Shown here: piece by piece, positions 16,584 through 26,665 of the stretch | How positions within the stretch are numbered: position 1 is the first letter of the stretch | Layout: the number at the start of each line of letters is the position of its first letter | Source: Oscillospiraceae bacterium | Lineage (GTDB): Bacteria; Bacillota; Clostridia; Oscillospirales; Oscillospiraceae | DNA length: 32,778 nt | Assembly: GCA_009781855.1 (NCBI GenBank) | Contig: WQUY01000023.1 | Coordinates: forward strand, 1-32,778 | Direction: 5' to 3' | Position numbers and translations under genes: made by a program | Notes under the pieces: model-generated | The model's input: only the letters and a program-made list of their open reading frames with translations | Databases searched by the model: none | What the model was told of the DNA's origin: nothing

Positions 16584-17540
16584 ATGGCTTCAAAAAGGCG
16601 TTCCAAAATTATATACACCATTTGCATTGTCGCTATCATTATCGCTCTTTCAGCAGTTTCTACTGTCCTTTTCAATCCTTTTGGTATTGAACGAGGTGCA
16701 GTTGCATCACCTGATGATTTGACCGGGCGATTGCGCAACGCTGCCCCGATAGCTCCAGCAATTGTTGATTCTGTCCGTGTTCCCATCCTGATGTATCATC
16801 ACTTTGCCGATGATAATCTCGGATTTCCAGGCATGGTCGCATCTGGTGCACAGTTTGCTGAGCATCTCAGAGCGCTCAGAGATGCGGGGTTCACGACGAT
16901 TTCTTTTAATGAGCTTATCGCTTTTGTATATGACGATGCACCTTTGCCGGAGCGTCCGGTCATCATAACCTTTGATGATGGTTATTTGAGCAATTATGAG
17001 ATTGCTTTTCCTTTATTGCAGCGATATAACAGCATCGCCACTGTGTTTATCATCGGAGTAACACATGCCAGGATGTATTATAAAGACACGGAACATGTCT
17101 TGAGGTGGCCGCGTTTTGATGACGAAATGGCTGTCCGAATGATTGAGTCCGGTTTGGTTTTTATCGAAAGCCATTCTTATGACATGCACCAATTCGAGCC
17201 TTGGGAATTGCCGGAGCTGTATCGGCGAGGTATTTTGCAAAGACAAAATGAAACAGATGCAGAATATATCAAGGCTTTTATGACTGATTTCGAGCTTTCT
17301 GCGCAACAGATCAAAGCTTTGCAAGGCTCAAGACCTGTCGTGTTTTCTTATCCCTTTGGGATAAGCACCGAGCAAAGCGACACTTTACTCAGAACAATGG
17401 GTGTCAAGGTGACACTAAAAATAACGCAAGGAGAGAATATCATAACGAGAGGCGATCCTGATAGTTTGATGAGTCTGCATAGATTCAATGTGCCGTGGGG
17501 TACAACACCGGCTGAGCTTCTTAACATGATAGAATCTTAG
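16584..17540 (+). CDS. Membrane-anchored polysaccharide deacetylase (NodB domain)
   Basis: A 318-residue protein starting MASKRRSKII, with one N-terminal membrane segment (about 10-28) that places the catalytic domain outside the cell. The carbohydrate esterase 4 (NodB) fold is seen in VPILMYHHF, motif 1 TFDDGY (129-134; Asp131 as base and Asp132 as metal ligand), and motif 2 SHSYDMH (His197 and His202 as metal ligands). The C-terminal VVFSYPFGI is motif 3-like. Family enzymes remove N-acetyl groups from peptidoglycan or other cell-surface glycans; the substrate here is unknown. A longer frame starting at a TTG at 16548 is rejected because that codon precedes the predicted transcript. The SD is weak. 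It lies 33 bp before the FAD-oxidoreductase gene, so the two are probably an operon. Confidence 0.88.
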   Translation: MASKRRSKIIYTICIVAIIIALSAVSTVLFNPFGIERGAVASPDDLTGRLRNAAPIAPAIVDSVRVPILMYHHFADDNLGFPGMVASGAQFAEHLRALRDAGFTTISFNELIAFVYDDAPLPERPVIITFDDGYLSNYEIAFPLLQRYNSIATVFIIGVTHARMYYKDTEHVLRWPRFDDEMAVRMIESGLVFIESHSYDMHQFEPWELPELYRRGILQRQNETDAEYIKAFMTDFELSAQQIKALQGSRPVVFSYPFGISTEQSDTLLRTMGVKVTLKITQGENIITRGDPDSLMSLHRFNVPWGTTPAELLNMIES

Positions 17541-17573
17541 GTCAAACAAAAATATTATTGTGAAGGACATATT

Positions 17574-19514
17574 GTGCAGATGAAAGATGGTATAAAAAGT
17601 AATTCAATCTACAGTAAAACCGTGGCGGTGATTTTAGCCGCAGTTATTCTTGTCAGCATTGTTGGCGCAGTTTTAACAAGATCTGCTTTGGCAAACACGC
17701 AGGTCGTATCCGGCCCCATAATAGACGGGCAAGAGGCTTTTCATGTCATTGTTACAAGCGGCGAGCCTGAGGGCGTTGCTGCGGCTGTTTCTGCTGCCAG
17801 AAATGGCATGAGGACATTGCTTATCGAAAGCGGAGATGCACTGGGCGGACTGATGACATTGGGCAAGCTCAACATTCTTGACCAAAGCTTTCTCAACAGA
17901 CATTTGCTGACCCAAGGTGTATTTCAGGAGTACTACAATGCCGTTGGCGATGCATTTGACATCATAGAAGCTAAGGACTGGTTTATGGCCGCATGTTTGG
18001 CCGAGCCGAATCTGACTGTCATGCTCAACACAGAAATCATTAGGCCGATCATGCAGGGCAACACGATTGTTGGTCTCGAAATACGCGAAAACGGCAGCTC
18101 TTCAACCGAGGTCGTGCGCAGCCTTGTTGTTATTGATGCAACAGTGGACGCAGATATCGCTGCGGCGGCTGGGGCTCCTTACACATGGGGGGGCGAGGAT
18201 CACGGGCAGCATGGCTTAACACAGGGCGTGACACTTGTCTTTGCAGTTTCAGACGTTGATTGGGACGTTGTGGTCAACCGTTTCCGTTTTGACGGCAGCC
18301 CTATTACCGGTGCTGATGCAAAACGTGCTTGGGGCTTTGCGGATGAAGCCAGAAACTTTGTTTCCATTGATGGCAACATGCGTTTTCGCGGCCCAAATTT
18401 CGCACGTCAAAACAATGAAAATGTATTGCTTAATGCTTTGATTATTTTCGGTGTTGATCCGCTTGACCCCGAATCATTGCAAGACGGCATAGACAGAGGA
18501 TTGAGGGAAATCCCGAATGTCATAGATTTTATGCGCGCGAATTTTGTCGGCTTTGAAAATGCTCAGTTTGCTGAACATGCCTCTCGCCTTTATGTCAGGG
18601 AAACCAGACACTTTGTCGGAGAATACCGACTGACCATAACTGATCTTCTTGAAAACCGTGACTTTTGGGACAGTATCGGACATGGGCGATATCCTGTAGA
18701 CCTCCAACCATCTGGGCCTGATGATTTGGGTACAATCGTCGGAGTTCCATTTAAGTACAGCATACCATTCCGCACTTTGGTTCCGCAGGAAATTGACCAG
18801 CTGCTCATCGTTGGGCGCAGCGCATCGTTTGACTCTCTGCCTCACGGTAGTACTCGAGTAATGCCCATCGGCATGGTCTCCGGACAGGCCGCAGGTGCCG
18901 CTGCAGCATACAGTATAAACAATGATGTCACTTTTAGAGAGATGACGCAAAACCCACAGTCAATCCGCTGGCTACAAAATCAGCTGCGCAGGCAGGGTGC
19001 TTTAATAACGCCATTCGAAGCACCGCACGAGACCGTGATGGATCATTGGGCATATTCCGGCATGTCCGTTTTGAGAAAACTCGGTTTGGCCGCCGGTGGT
19101 TATTTCAATGATTATGGCCTTGATAATTATTTGACAAGCCGCTGGGCATTGCAAAACAGGCTCAATCAGATGATGCGCGTGATAAACGAACGCACTGAGT
19201 ATCGTGGTGAATCCCAAATTCCGGCATGGCAGACATATCTGAATACTGATGATATAACTGTCGGTGTTTTGCTCCGAGCCACCGCAGAGGGTGCTTCTTT
19301 GGGCGACAAGGCATTGCGTCAAGCCAGTGGCGTTTCAGTCGGCAGCCCGGTTTCGTTCACTGATGCATATGAGGCCAGAGATTATCTTGTCAGCCGCGGA
19401 GTTTTGAACATATGGAACATAATCTATTTTCACGATTTAGACGAAACCGCAACAATGGGGCAAGTGATGAGTGTATTGGGTAATTTATACAATATACTTA
19501 TGGAAGTTGAATAG
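17574..19514 (+). CDS. Membrane-anchored FAD-dependent oxidoreductase (FAD_oxidored family), SLH-like C-terminus
   Basis: A 646-residue protein with an N-terminal signal/anchor helix (about 15-38, VAVILAAVILVSIVGAVLT). A Rossmann dinucleotide-binding region follows: FHVIVTSGEPEGVAAAVSAARNG then TLLIESGDALGGLMTLGK. The canonical first Gly-x-Gly is replaced by SGEPEG, a variation common in pfam12831-type FAD_oxidored proteins. A second FAD block appears as LLIVGRSASFD and HGSTRVMPIGMVSGQAAGAAAAY at about 400-450. The last ~170 residues (DHWAYSGMSVLRKLGL, DARDYLVSRGVLN-like) resemble degenerate S-layer-homology repeats. The start is taken as GTG 17574, 6 nt after AAGGA; ATG 17580 is possible. 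The substrate is unknown. Co-transcription with the deacetylase suggests a shared cell-surface role. Confidence 0.8.
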   Translation: MQMKDGIKSNSIYSKTVAVILAAVILVSIVGAVLTRSALANTQVVSGPIIDGQEAFHVIVTSGEPEGVAAAVSAARNGMRTLLIESGDALGGLMTLGKLNILDQSFLNRHLLTQGVFQEYYNAVGDAFDIIEAKDWFMAACLAEPNLTVMLNTEIIRPIMQGNTIVGLEIRENGSSSTEVVRSLVVIDATVDADIAAAAGAPYTWGGEDHGQHGLTQGVTLVFAVSDVDWDVVVNRFRFDGSPITGADAKRAWGFADEARNFVSIDGNMRFRGPNFARQNNENVLLNALIIFGVDPLDPESLQDGIDRGLREIPNVIDFMRANFVGFENAQFAEHASRLYVRETRHFVGEYRLTITDLLENRDFWDSIGHGRYPVDLQPSGPDDLGTIVGVPFKYSIPFRTLVPQEIDQLLIVGRSASFDSLPHGSTRVMPIGMVSGQAAGAAAAYSINNDVTFREMTQNPQSIRWLQNQLRRQGALITPFEAPHETVMDHWAYSGMSVLRKLGLAAGGYFNDYGLDNYLTSRWALQNRLNQMMRVINERTEYRGESQIPAWQTYLNTDDITVGVLLRATAEGASLGDKALRQASGVSVGSPVSFTDAYEARDYLVSRGVLNIWNIIYFHDLDETATMGQVMSVLGNLYNILMEVE

Positions 19515-19530
19515 AAAAGTGAGATATCTC

Positions 19531-19567
19531 CTAGTGGGGCAGCTACGCTGCCCCACTAGAGGTTTTG
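19531..19567 (+). terminator. Intrinsic terminator after the FAD-oxidoreductase gene
   Basis: A perfect 12-13 bp GC-rich inverted repeat (arms 19531-19543 and 19547-19559, tight loop) is followed by AGGTTTT. It lies 17 bp after the stop codon, between convergent genes, and could also serve addA on the other strand. Confidence 0.75.
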
Positions 19568-19626
19568 GATCAAAATACCATTGACCATGGGTGAAATAGC
19601 ATTTTGATACAACCGCATATTATATA

Positions 19627-22600
19627 TTATTTAAGATACTGGGTATAATCCAGATAAAAGAAATAAATAATCCGCTCACCTACCGTCTTTCCGGTTATGC
19701 GCTCCAAAGCTTCTGCATATGCCTTCAGTTGCGGCTCATATAGCCTCGTTTTCTCTTCAAGAGTTTCAGGTGTCAGATAGTCTGTCTTAAAATCAATAAC
19801 CGTCAGATTTCCATTTTCTTCAAAAAAGCAGTCTACAACACCTTGCAGCATTATTTTGTCTTCTCCGCCCCCGGGATAAAAATACTCAGCAGGATATAAC
19901 AGTGAAAACTTGAATTCTCGGCATATATTTTGTGCGCTGAGTATTCGTTTGCCAATTTCAGATTCGAAAAATCGTTTTATTTTTTGTACATCCACTATTT
20001 CGGCTTGTTCTTGCTTTAACAAGCCTTTTTGTGTCAGCCGATGCAATTCATCGGCGATGCCTTTGGCATCCTGACATTTATAAAAGTCAATGTGCTGCAT
20101 AACCATATGCAACGCAATTCCACGCTCCGTTGCTGTTAACCCTGTCTTTTCTGAGATGAATCCCGGCCTTTTAAAAGCGAAGTTTTGTTTATCAACTGAG
20201 ATTGAATTAAAAGCTTCTGCTTCAGAATATAGCACAACCGATTCTTTGTCTGATTGAAGCCCGTTCAGTCCTGTCACCGTAAGTTTTGATGGCAACTCAG
20301 GGGCTTTTTGGTATGGGTAAAACATTGGAATCGGAATGCTTTTTTCGCTTTCAACAACGGGATATGAGGGGTGTTCATCCGTCTGCTGGTGGCGGATCTC
20401 TGTCGATTGGTTTTCTTCGACCGCATCAACAACAGAAACAACCAAATCTTCGCTATGGCATTGCGCACTTGTAATCGCAGCCAAAATCCAACCCGCCATA
20501 CTTTTTACATCCCCAATCATTTGCGGCGGTAGTCTTTCCTCTGGCCGCCAAGCGGCAAACTTTTCAAACTTCTCCAATTCTTTCTTTGCATCCTTTAATG
20601 CCGCGGTAATCAGGAGCTTTTCTTTTGCTCTTGTCATTGCAACATAAAGTATCCTCAATTCTTCGGCCATCATTTCAGATGTCAATTTACTTTGTATTGC
20701 CATTCGGGCAATTGTTGTATATTCAATGCGGCGCTCTTCATCTATTCTCATTGGGCCAAGACCAAATTCAGGATGCATGACCAGTGATTGTAATGCGTCT
20801 TTGTTATTTAGTTGCTTGGATGTGTCTGCCAGAATCACTACGGGAAACTCCAAGCCTTTTGATTTGTGTATGCTCATGATTCTGACTGCATTAATGGCTT
20901 CCTCAGACGCTGCCCCCCCGTCTCTCACTGGCTCCGCACCTCGTTTTTGAAGTCCATCTATATACGTAAGAAACCCAAACAAACCCTTGTATCCGCTTTG
21001 TTCATATACACGGGCAGACTCTGCCAAAAGTATGAGGTTACTGCGGCGTTTTTCTCCACCGCTCATGGCGCTGACACGTTCAAGAAGCCCTGTTTTGTTA
21101 TACATATGCCAGATAAATCTGTCAGCAGGCAAGTCCGGCACAACTAAACGAAACGCCTCAATATCATTTAGAAAAGCACTGCATTTTTCGCATAACCCAG
21201 GAATGTGGCCTCCGGATTCCGATTCATTACCTTGGGCGTTTGCCACAGACGCATGAAGCAGCGCTGTATAAAAATCGGTTGTTTTAGAACATGCTCTAAT
21301 CTGAGCAAGTTCATCCGCAGAAAACGAATAAACAGGCCCCTTAAGCGCCCCAGCTAAAAGGATATCCTGCATCGGGTTGTCAATCACTGCAAGCAGTGAT
21401 AAGGCTGCCTTAATCTCAACAGTCTCAAAAAAACCTTCCCCACCCGGCATATCTACAGGTATGTCACATGCCAACAGCGCCTGTGCATATATCCAGGCCT
21501 TTCCGGCAACAGAGCGCAGTAGTATCACAATATCGGAATATTCGACTACACGTTTGCCTTCTTTCCCATCACTAATCAAATGGCGACCGCTTGTCAACTC
21601 TGCGATTTTTTCCGCTATATACCTTGCTTCTGCCTGAGTCTTTGTCGGGCTTTCTTCATCTTCATCACGCTCAATTCCACTCAAGTCTATGAGGTTCACT
21701 TCAACTGTGGGGCTCACTTTATCTTTTCGATCGCGATTTTCTAAATCACACTGCGCTTCCAATCCCGGCACCAGCATTTCACGTTCTGAATAATCCATTT
21801 CTCCAAACTCAACGGACATAATTTTACTAAAAATTAAGTTCACAGCCTCTAAAATGGCAGTGCGTGAACGGAAGTTTTTGGATAGAAGAATCTTCGTTCC
21901 AAACCCCACATGTTCTGACTTATGACCAGCATCGGCAAATTTTTTGTACTTTTCCAGAAATATTGATGGGTCAGCCAATCTAAAGCGATAAATCGACTGC
22001 TTCACATCCCCTACCATAAAGATGTTGTGGCCATCTTGTGAAACCGCATTGAAAAGCAGTTCTTGAATTTCATTGACATCCTGATACTCATCAACCATGA
22101 TTTCCTTATATCTCTGCGAAATTGCTGAGGCAAGACCGGTTTTGTCGCGGGCGTTCTTGTCTACAAGCAGCGAATATGTCAAATGTTCAAGATCGGAAAA
22201 ATCTACAACGCCTTTGCGCCTTTTTTCTTCCGAATATGCCCTGTCAAAATCCAAAACCAAATGAAGCAGTGCTTTCATCGGCTTTGCAACCGCAAGCATG
22301 TCTTCTATATGTTCTTCAGAGCTGCATTCAAACAGCGATGGCAGTTTTTTCAAAGCATCTTTGCACCTTTGGCGGAGCTCTTTCAGCTCTTCATAAGCTT
22401 TCAGCGGCAATGCTCTGGAAAATTCAATATTACTAAACCGCCTTGCTTCATCCCATCCATCGTCCAGAGCAGTTCTAAATGCTTCAATGCCGCTAATCGT
22501 CGTTTGTATGCTGCTGCCATAGGCTCTTTCAAAATCCGGCAGTGATAACATTTCCGCTCTTAGCCTTTGCATTTCTTCCCACCAAAAATCGGCTATTTTT

Positions 22601-23292
22601 CTGGCTTTATCCAAAAGATAAGCGCCCCAAACCGTTGTGGAGATATCTGAAACTCCGGTCATATCCAGCCTTTGCGCCTGCTCTTGTGCCCAAGCTGTCG
22701 GATTTGGATTGCTTTGCAGCTTTGTGTGCACACTCAGGATGATGTCTGCAAGCTTTTTGTCATCACGCCCCGGTGATACCAGATTAACAAGCTGACGAAA
22801 ACTGTCATATGATACTTGATCATCAGCCACAGCCGTCTCATAAGCGGCACTCAGAACCTTGTCGAGGACTTCAATCTTTGTTATGCCGCTTTCACTCTCA
22901 TCGAGAACCCGAAAATCCGGCGGTAGCTGTGCAGCATACGCATTTTCTCTAAGAATATCAGTGCAAAAAGAGTGTATCGTTCCAATCGGCGCAGCCCTAC
23001 AAAGCACTGACTGCCTGCGTAATCGCCTATTGTCCGGACAGTCGGCCAAGCGCTCCATTATTTCATCATATATTTTCTCTCGTAGCTCAGATGCCGCAGC
23101 CCTTGTATATGTGATTACAAGAAATTCATCTATATTGCTGCCCTCTTCAACTCTGCTCAGCAAGCGCTCTACAAGCACTTTTGTTTTTCCGGACCCTGCG
23201 GCTGCCGAAACAAGCAAAGCGCCTCCCCTATGCGCAATTGCGGCGGCCTGTTGCTTCGTGAACCCAAACTCTTTTTTTTCCTTTTCTTCCAT
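19627..23292 (-). CDS. addA: ATP-dependent helicase/nuclease subunit A (AddA)
   Basis: A 1221-residue UvrD/SF1A helicase with a RecB-family nuclease domain. With AddB it resects double-strand DNA breaks to a Chi-like site for RecA loading. The Walker A motif SAAAGSGKT is at 29-37, and motif II DEYQD starts at Asp401. MVGDVKQSIYRFRLADP (motif III), SIHKSKGLEFPVVIL (motif V region) and LYVAMTRAKEKLLI (motif VI) follow. The C-terminal nuclease has GVVDCFF and VIDFKTDYL, with Asp1167 and Lys as metal/catalytic residues. The start is ATG 23292, which shares one base with the addB stop (TGATG). A longer frame to 23322 would overlap addB. It is the last gene of its operon, convergent with the FAD-oxidoreductase. 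Confidence 0.95.
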   Translation of the reverse strand: MEEKEKKEFGFTKQQAAAIAHRGGALLVSAAAGSGKTKVLVERLLSRVEEGSNIDEFLVITYTRAAASELREKIYDEIMERLADCPDNRRLRRQSVLCRAAPIGTIHSFCTDILRENAYAAQLPPDFRVLDESESGITKIEVLDKVLSAAYETAVADDQVSYDSFRQLVNLVSPGRDDKKLADIILSVHTKLQSNPNPTAWAQEQAQRLDMTGVSDISTTVWGAYLLDKARKIADFWWEEMQRLRAEMLSLPDFERAYGSSIQTTISGIEAFRTALDDGWDEARRFSNIEFSRALPLKAYEELKELRQRCKDALKKLPSLFECSSEEHIEDMLAVAKPMKALLHLVLDFDRAYSEEKRRKGVVDFSDLEHLTYSLLVDKNARDKTGLASAISQRYKEIMVDEYQDVNEIQELLFNAVSQDGHNIFMVGDVKQSIYRFRLADPSIFLEKYKKFADAGHKSEHVGFGTKILLSKNFRSRTAILEAVNLIFSKIMSVEFGEMDYSEREMLVPGLEAQCDLENRDRKDKVSPTVEVNLIDLSGIERDEDEESPTKTQAEARYIAEKIAELTSGRHLISDGKEGKRVVEYSDIVILLRSVAGKAWIYAQALLACDIPVDMPGGEGFFETVEIKAALSLLAVIDNPMQDILLAGALKGPVYSFSADELAQIRACSKTTDFYTALLHASVANAQGNESESGGHIPGLCEKCSAFLNDIEAFRLVVPDLPADRFIWHMYNKTGLLERVSAMSGGEKRRSNLILLAESARVYEQSGYKGLFGFLTYIDGLQKRGAEPVRDGGAASEEAINAVRIMSIHKSKGLEFPVVILADTSKQLNNKDALQSLVMHPEFGLGPMRIDEERRIEYTTIARMAIQSKLTSEMMAEELRILYVAMTRAKEKLLITAALKDAKKELEKFEKFAAWRPEERLPPQMIGDVKSMAGWILAAITSAQCHSEDLVVSVVDAVEENQSTEIRHQQTDEHPSYPVVESEKSIPIPMFYPYQKAPELPSKLTVTGLNGLQSDKESVVLYSEAEAFNSISVDKQNFAFKRPGFISEKTGLTATERGIALHMVMQHIDFYKCQDAKGIADELHRLTQKGLLKQEQAEIVDVQKIKRFFESEIGKRILSAQNICREFKFSLLYPAEYFYPGGGEDKIMLQGVVDCFFEENGNLTVIDFKTDYLTPETLEEKTRLYEPQLKAYAEALERITGKTVGERIIYFFYLDYTQYLK

Positions 23293-26200
23293 CACTTCAT
23301 ACCCTTTTTCAGCGCATCCCAAATATCTGCTGTTTTTCTCTTCCGAGCAAAGCGCCGCTTCCCGTGCTCATTGTCAAATGTACACACTGCGTGATAATCA
23401 CAATACATACATGCATTGTCTTTCTCACTTTTATAAAATGGGCTGCACTCTATGACCCCACCGAGTATATTTGCTGATGCATCGTTTAGCATTTTTTCGA
23501 TATGCTTTTCAAGCAGCATTATCTGCTCTGGGTCTATCAGACTGTCCCCCGAAAAGCCCCCGTCTTTCGAAATCTTTAAAGGCAAATATCTTTTCTCCTC
23601 ACCGGTTTCCATCGCATCAATAACTGTAGGGTCATTGAGCAGCAACCCTCCCCTACGCAATTCCTTGCTTATAGACTTTTTGATATCCTCATCAGACAGA
23701 TTCCGTGAAGCTTTGATTAGGGCATCGCGTGCAGGGACGTATAAGACTCCGGCAGGAATTATATCACCGCCATAAAGCGCGCTTCCAAAATTTTCTAAGG
23801 CAAACAGATAAATCAGCATCTGCATATCTCTACCATACATCAGATCTGAAAGGCTAAACGACTTCTTGCCGGTTTTGTAATCTATTACCCTTAGATAGTG
23901 TTTTTCTCCAACCTTCCAACCATCTATGCGGTCAACAATTCCGCTCAGCATTACACCTTTACTGTGCAAACCCTGTGCTGCTTCTGCCTTTTGAGCCATA
24001 GGCCTGACTCCGTCCGCAGTTTCTAAATCTCCCATGTTTTTTAGCGTAGAAATATCACGCTCAAAATCAAGTGGTTCAAAATCCGAGCAGCGAAGTTCCT
24101 CCAACATATCAGTTAATATTCTAAGCACGTATAGCTCAAGCCGTCGAAACAGATAAATAAACCTTTCATTTCTACCCTCAAAGTTAAGCAGCTCGTCTTT
24201 GACATATTGCTCGATATATTTTTTTGCAAGGCTCTGGTAAATTTCTTCACCTGCATTTTTAAACCCGGCTGTACACTTGATTTCTTTTGAAACCCCTTCG
24301 AGCACGTAGTGTACGAAAGTCCCGATCATCGGAGCGTCAAATACCGCAGCAGTACGTGGACGAAGTTTCAAGCCGCTTTGTAAATAATGCTGAAATGGGC
24401 ATGAATAATATTTATCCACACGTGATGGCGAAAGCGAAAGTTTACTGCCATACAATCGTTGCGTTATGCCATCCGACAGTTTCTCGCGCACCGGAATAGC
24501 CAAAGCATTTGCATCTGTTTCAAATCCATAAGGCATGGGTGGCAAGTCTCCGGCTTCAAGTTCGCTTACAGCAAACATCGCCTTTAGTCGCTTTACAATA
24601 AATGATGCACGTGCACCTCCATATGGGTAAGTGACAACCAGCTCCTGTGATGGCAATGTCAACACCGAGTATAGCATGTTCATTTCTCTACAATAGCTTT
24701 CTTCAAGCCCCGACGGAAACCCAACGAGCCTGCCCAATTCTTCTTTCTCATGCTCCGAAAGCGCACCACTGCCCTTGCTCAGCATAGGCATGTTTTCGTC
24801 TGTAGCCCCCAGCAGTATGAGGCATTTTATGTCTCGTCGCCTGCTCATATCCATACTGCCCAAGGCAGTCCTATCCAGCGACACCGGAATAACGCCCACA
24901 TCGTACATGGATAAAACAAGTGCAAATATCTTTCGAAAATCCGATACAGAAACCATCAGGTCACCATGTATGGTAAACATCTGTTCCATAGCAACTACGA
25001 TTATATCCCACAACTGAAAATACTCATCAGCCAGCCGGTTTTCGCCGCTCTTTTTTAGCTCATTGCCTTTTTCATCAAGAAGCTTAGGAAGTTTTATTTC
25101 CTCCAAAAATAAGTACAGCGCCCTAAGTTTCTGACTTGTCAAGGATTCTCCTTTGATGTCATCACGAAGTTTTAGGATTGGTTTTATAATACTTTGGCGA
25201 AGCCCATTGAGTTTTTCCAATTTTTTTGTATCGACATTGCCACCATATCCAGATGGTGGCAAAATCCAATCACGCAGCCACATAGAGCCGCGTATATTCC
25301 ATTTCAACACATAGTTTTCAAGCTCTGAACATTCGTCTGATGTAATATCTATAAGCCCGGTCTTTAAATACCTGAACACCGGCCTATATTCCCACCCCGA
25401 TGTAATAATATCAAGCGCAGCATCAATATGGGCAACAGGCGGTTTGTCTAGGATGTCCGCTCTTCCGCTTGAAAAAAATGGTATTTCAAATTTCTCAAAT
25501 ACATTTTCGCATATTGAGCTATACTGCTGCCAATCGCGTGACATCACTCCAATATCACGCCATCTATAGCCCGCTTGCACCAACTCCAGAACTTTTCCGG
25601 CCGCAAACTCACACTCAGCATGTCGCGTTCTCGCCCTATAGATTGTGATTGCATCGCTTTGCCCCGGATATAAAGCTTGGTCGTGCGTAAAGAGATGCTT
25701 TTCTATAAAACACATTTCGGAAATTTGCGCAGTGGGAACAGGTTTTTTGTCAGAGCCGCCAGGTTCCTGCGTTATTAAATTGACTTCAACATCATATTTT
25801 TTAGAGAGCTTTCGAAGCTGCTCCGCAGTTCTTCGGGGTAGCTCAAAAATCTCATTATCATCATCTATATCGTATGTGAGGCAAACAGTGATTTCAGTGT
25901 TTTTGCGCATAAGCTCCTCAATAACACGCAACTCCTGAGCCGTAAAATCGTTAAACCCATCAAAATAAATATGCCCGGTATCACCCAAGCTACTCTCGGA
26001 TATCACATCAATAAGCAGCTCGATCATGTCGGACAAATCTCCGCCATGAACATTCAGAAGTGCATCATATGCATTTGAAATCAGCGCCAGATCATGTAAT
26101 TTTGCTGAAAGTGGATCTGAGACTTGTGTGCAAAAATGTTCAAGCTCTGCCGCAGTTATTCTCAAACCTTTGAATTCTTTCATCGTTGCAAGCATACTTT

Positions 26201-26549
26201 CAAGAAGCTCAATCCTTATCCCTTTTGCACCAAAGGCGCGAAGTCTCATGGCTACTGATTCAATCGCTCGATGCATCACCAGCATCTGACCTCCACCATC
26301 GAGAAATCTGTCCGGATATCCCAACTCCAAAAATACGCGCCCACACAGGCGCGTAAAGCTCAACGTTTCACCATGCAAGGCAAGCTCATCACCGCAGACG
26401 TCGCAAAGTTGCTTTTCGGCGTCGTGCGAATACTGTTCGGGCACGATGAGCAGGAGCTGCGTTTCCCCTGCATCCATTCTTTGTTTCATCTCGTCTCGAA
26501 CCCGCTTTGTTTTGCCTGTTCCGGCTCGTCCGACGATTAAATTGACCAA
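23292..26549 (-). CDS. addB: ATP-dependent nuclease subunit B (AddB), iron-sulfur type
   Basis: A 1085-residue partner of AddA. Walker A GRAGTGKT is at residues 7-14. The protein has an inactivated helicase-like body and a C-terminal RecB-type nuclease (GIVDRIDGW and RVIDYKTGKKSF). The four cysteines that hold the 4Fe-4S cluster in AddB are present: Cys717 (YYSCPFQHYL) and Cys1047, Cys1050, Cys1056 (CMYCDYHAVC), with the expected 3- and 6-residue spacing. The start is assigned to TTG 26549 because AAGGAGGG lies 8 nt upstream and the protein then begins MVNLIVGRAGTGKT, as in the family. The frame runs further upstream to an ATG at 26606, through a repeat element that is unlikely to be coding. 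Confidence 0.94.
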   Translation of the reverse strand: MVNLIVGRAGTGKTKRVRDEMKQRMDAGETQLLLIVPEQYSHDAEKQLCDVCGDELALHGETLSFTRLCGRVFLELGYPDRFLDGGGQMLVMHRAIESVAMRLRAFGAKGIRIELLESMLATMKEFKGLRITAAELEHFCTQVSDPLSAKLHDLALISNAYDALLNVHGGDLSDMIELLIDVISESSLGDTGHIYFDGFNDFTAQELRVIEELMRKNTEITVCLTYDIDDDNEIFELPRRTAEQLRKLSKKYDVEVNLITQEPGGSDKKPVPTAQISEMCFIEKHLFTHDQALYPGQSDAITIYRARTRHAECEFAAGKVLELVQAGYRWRDIGVMSRDWQQYSSICENVFEKFEIPFFSSGRADILDKPPVAHIDAALDIITSGWEYRPVFRYLKTGLIDITSDECSELENYVLKWNIRGSMWLRDWILPPSGYGGNVDTKKLEKLNGLRQSIIKPILKLRDDIKGESLTSQKLRALYLFLEEIKLPKLLDEKGNELKKSGENRLADEYFQLWDIIVVAMEQMFTIHGDLMVSVSDFRKIFALVLSMYDVGVIPVSLDRTALGSMDMSRRRDIKCLILLGATDENMPMLSKGSGALSEHEKEELGRLVGFPSGLEESYCREMNMLYSVLTLPSQELVVTYPYGGARASFIVKRLKAMFAVSELEAGDLPPMPYGFETDANALAIPVREKLSDGITQRLYGSKLSLSPSRVDKYYSCPFQHYLQSGLKLRPRTAAVFDAPMIGTFVHYVLEGVSKEIKCTAGFKNAGEEIYQSLAKKYIEQYVKDELLNFEGRNERFIYLFRRLELYVLRILTDMLEELRCSDFEPLDFERDISTLKNMGDLETADGVRPMAQKAEAAQGLHSKGVMLSGIVDRIDGWKVGEKHYLRVIDYKTGKKSFSLSDLMYGRDMQMLIYLFALENFGSALYGGDIIPAGVLYVPARDALIKASRNLSDEDIKKSISKELRRGGLLLNDPTVIDAMETGEEKRYLPLKISKDGGFSGDSLIDPEQIMLLEKHIEKMLNDASANILGGVIECSPFYKSEKDNACMYCDYHAVCTFDNEHGKRRFARKRKTADIWDALKKGMK

Positions 26550-26565
26550 TTGGCTGCCCTCCTTA

Positions 26566-26653
26566 GCGAGCGGCAAAATGCCACCCCTACGACGATGATG
26601 TAACATTGTAGAATAACAACTGCGGGCGACCGAGGACGGTCGCCCCTACGACG
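26566..26653. repeat. Intergenic palindromic repeat pair upstream of addB
   Basis: Two related units, 26566-26594 and 26622-26653, both start with GCG and end with the same 11 bases CCCCTACGACG. The second contains a 9-bp perfect hairpin (26624-26632 with 26637-26645, loop AGGA). The arrangement looks like a small dispersed intergenic repeat family. It separates the flavin reductase gene from addB and may form an RNA hairpin in a shared transcript. Confidence 0.55.
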
Positions 26654-26665
26654 TTTGTATATCAA

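Noticed and set aside
19569..19608. 8-bp ATCAAAAT / ATTTTGAT inverted repeat between convergent genes
   Set aside because: AT-rich, short arms with a 24-nt loop; expected by chance, and the GC-rich hairpin at 19531-19559 already explains termination.
26550..26606. ATG extension of addB to 26606
   Set aside because: It would translate the intergenic repeat unit; the TTG at 26549 has a strong ribosome binding site and gives the family N-terminus.
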